NCBI GenBank assembly: GCA_900769635.1
Contig: CAAGHJ010000017.1
Span: 1-6,704, forward strand
Direction: 5' to 3'
DNA from: Bacilli bacterium
GTDB taxonomy: Bacteria > Bacillota_I > Bacilli_A > RF39 > UBA660
Length of the DNA: 6,704 nucleotides
Part shown: one piece after another, positions 5,680 through 6,704 of the stretch
Numbering within the stretch: position 1 is the first letter of the stretch
Layout of the letters: each line of letters starts with the position of its first letter
Notes under the pieces: generated by a model
Databases searched by the model: none
Seen by the model: only the letters and a program-made list of their open reading frames with translations
What the model was told of the DNA's origin: nothing
Made by a program: the position numbers and the translations under genes

Positions 5680-6250
5680 GGACCCTAGAATAGGATAGTC
5701 TTTCAGCATTAAAACATCTTTCTAACAAGTAATTTCCCATTTCATCTATCCTTGCTACTTTTTCCTTGTATAAAGGATCTGTAGTTATTACATAATATAT
5801 TTTAGTACCACTTGTTAAAATTAAACTGTATTTTCTTGGTTTACCTGACCTTATTATAACTTTTCCTATATATATTCCATCTACTTTTTCTATTGGCACA
5901 GCAACTACGCTATATATGTCATAAGGTTTACTTGTATGTACTATATAGTTTTCTGTTATATATAAGCCATATCTTGGAAATTCTTTATCTAATTTATTAT
6001 CTAGTTCCTCACATATCATTCTTTTTTCGGTCATTGAATAATTATATCTAGTAGTAATTATTTCGTAGAGAATTATTAATATAAATATCACTAGTATTAT
6101 ATAAGAGTAAATTACGTATTTTTTTTCTATATATGGAAGTAAATCTATAAGAACTATTTTTGTTAGAAAGCCTATTATTAATAGGGCTGTAATGATATGG
6201 GATACTATAACTAATTTCAGTTTCTTTAAAAATTTTTCACTATTTTTCAT
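5648..6250 (-). CDS. Membrane protein with two N-terminal helices and a cytosolic domain, function unknown
   Basis: 200 residues from ATG 6250, preceded by AGAGGTG (6254-6260). The in-frame GTG at 6256 overlaps that site and is less likely. Residues 5-12 are basic. Two hydrophobic helices span about 13-38 and 45-65, followed by Arg/Lys-containing sequence, which predicts a hairpin with both ends in the cytosol. Residues from about 95 to 180 alternate hydrophobic and polar positions (YGLYITENYIVH, then VVAVPIEKVDGIYIG, then YSLILTSGTKIYYV) like a small beta-rich domain followed by a helix. This recalls YcxB- or PH-like domains of Firmicutes membrane proteins, but I cannot confirm it. The last ten codons (RVKNRQNSF and neighbours) lie within a repeated DNA element and probably replaced the original C-terminus. 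It follows the ATPase gene by 60 bp and may be cotranscribed with it. Confidence 0.82.
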   Translation of the reverse strand: MKNSEKFLKKLKLVIVSHIITALLIIGFLTKIVLIDLLPYIEKKYVIYSYIILVIFILIILYEIITTRYNYSMTEKRMICEELDNKLDKEFPRYGLYITENYIVHTSKPYDIYSVVAVPIEKVDGIYIGKVIIRSGKPRKYSLILTSGTKIYYVITTDPLYKEKVARIDEMGNYLLERCFNAERLSYSRVHRVKNRQNSF

Positions 6251-6253
6251 AAA

Positions 6254-6260
6254 CACCTCT
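6254..6260 (-). promoter_or_regulatory. Ribosome binding site that sets the start at ATG 6250
   Basis: AGAGGTG on the minus strand leaves five bases between GAGG and ATG 6250. The alternative in-frame GTG at 6256 is part of the site itself. Confidence 0.6.
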
Positions 6261-6275
6261 GATATTTTATTTATA

Positions 6276-6306
6276 ATTATATTTTTTGGGCCCCGCGATA
6301 AGGCAA
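6276..6306 (-). promoter_or_regulatory. Weak candidate promoter for the membrane-protein gene
   Basis: On the minus strand a perfect TATAAT (6276-6281) lies 19 bp after TTGCCT (6301-6306). The spacing is long and the spacer holds a GC-rich GGGGCCC block. The gene may have its own start here, or simply be read from the ATPase gene upstream, since no terminator is visible between them. Confidence 0.35.
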
Positions 6307-6310
6307 TTTG

Positions 6311-6704
6311 TTATAATTCTAAACTATTTTTCTTTAATAAAAATTCTCTTATTCCTATAATCAAAATTCCATCTTCATTATGCCATAAATTTATATCTTC
6401 TCTAACAACAATTATTTTTTTGAAGTTATCGCCAACACAATTTAAAGGACGTGACTCTTGGTAATTTTTTTCGGGAGTATCGATATTTAGGGCTGATTGG
6501 ATATAATATCTGTTACTTGCCATATTACATACAAAATCTATCTCATAGTATACTCTTCCATCATTATTTCGAGATTCAACTACTCCTACGTCAATGTTAT
6601 ATCCTCTAATTAATAATTCATTATAAATTATATTTTCCATTATATGATTTTCTTCTTGCTGTCTAAAATTTAATCTAGCATTTCTAAGACCTAAATCAGT
6701 AAAA
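6311..6704 (-). CDS. AAA-family ATPase with C-terminal DUF4143 domain (partial, N-terminus beyond window)
   Basis: The frame is open from the right edge to TAA at 6311, giving 130 codons of the C-terminus. An ATG at 6640 is internal: the sequence upstream of it continues the family pattern (FTDLGLRNARLNFRQ, then HIMENIIYNELLIRGY). This is the signature of DUF4143, a PD-(D/E)XK-nuclease-like fold joined to an AAA_14 ATPase domain in many gut Firmicutes and Bacteroidetes. The expected full length is roughly 400 or more residues, with the P-loop outside the window. Visible fold positions are the Glu of MENIIYNELL, the Asp of YEIDFV, and YYIQSA where active nucleases carry an E/Q-x-K. The Lys is replaced by Ser-Ala, so cleavage is unlikely. 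The cellular role of this family is not established. Confidence 0.88.
   Translation of the reverse strand, partial: FTDLGLRNARLNFRQQEENHIMENIIYNELLIRGYNIDVGVVESRNNDGRVYYEIDFVCNMASNRYYIQSALNIDTPEKNYQESRPLNCVGDNFKKIIVVREDINLWHNEDGILIIGIREFLLKKNSLEL

Noticed and set aside
6311..6640. A complete 109-residue protein starting at ATG 6640
   Set aside because: The frame upstream continues the DUF4143 family pattern to the window edge, so this ATG is internal to a longer gene.

Overview
The window comes from an AT-rich, Gram-positive-type bacterial genome, most likely an uncultured gut Firmicutes lineage (RF39-like Bacilli or a similar small-genome group). The pointers are strong AGGAGG-type ribosome binding sites, sigma-A-like promoters, tRNA genes with encoded CCA in a Bacilli-like order, an AAA/DUF4143 protein of the gut-Firmicutes type, and a SipW-like surface protein. 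The lineage is an inference. The standard code fits: Trp is TGG, and about 1,900 codons contain no in-frame TGA. All protein genes lie on the minus strand and the only plus-strand genes are five tRNAs.

Right end (6704 to 5551, minus): the C-terminal part of an AAA ATPase with a DUF4143 domain enters from beyond the window. It is followed by an unrecognised two-helix membrane protein. The last ten or so codons of that gene lie inside one copy of a 32-bp repeat; a second, palindromic copy sits just downstream, followed by a probable terminator.

Middle (4968 to 5523, plus): a promoter with A/T tracts upstream of it drives a tRNA cluster, Leu(UAA)-Ser(UGA)-fMet(CAU)-Asp(GUC)-Phe(GAA), closed by an intrinsic terminator.

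Left two thirds (4821 to 971, minus): a near-consensus promoter diverges from the tRNA promoter and reads through a 12-bp palindrome into a tightly packed operon. The operon holds two large coiled-coil proteins with proline-rich tails, apparently tandem paralogues and translationally coupled, then a small DUF1292-like protein. No known function can be assigned to the coiled-coil pair. It is the best candidate here for an undescribed system, perhaps an intracellular scaffold.

Left end (970 to 1, minus): a 190-bp intergenic region contains an 11-bp poly-C run (poly-G on the sense strand), overlapping inverted repeats, and an intrinsic terminator that ends only about 20 bases before the start codon of a secreted or anchored surface protein. 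That protein runs off the left edge. This layout suggests switchable (phase-variable or attenuated) expression of the surface protein.
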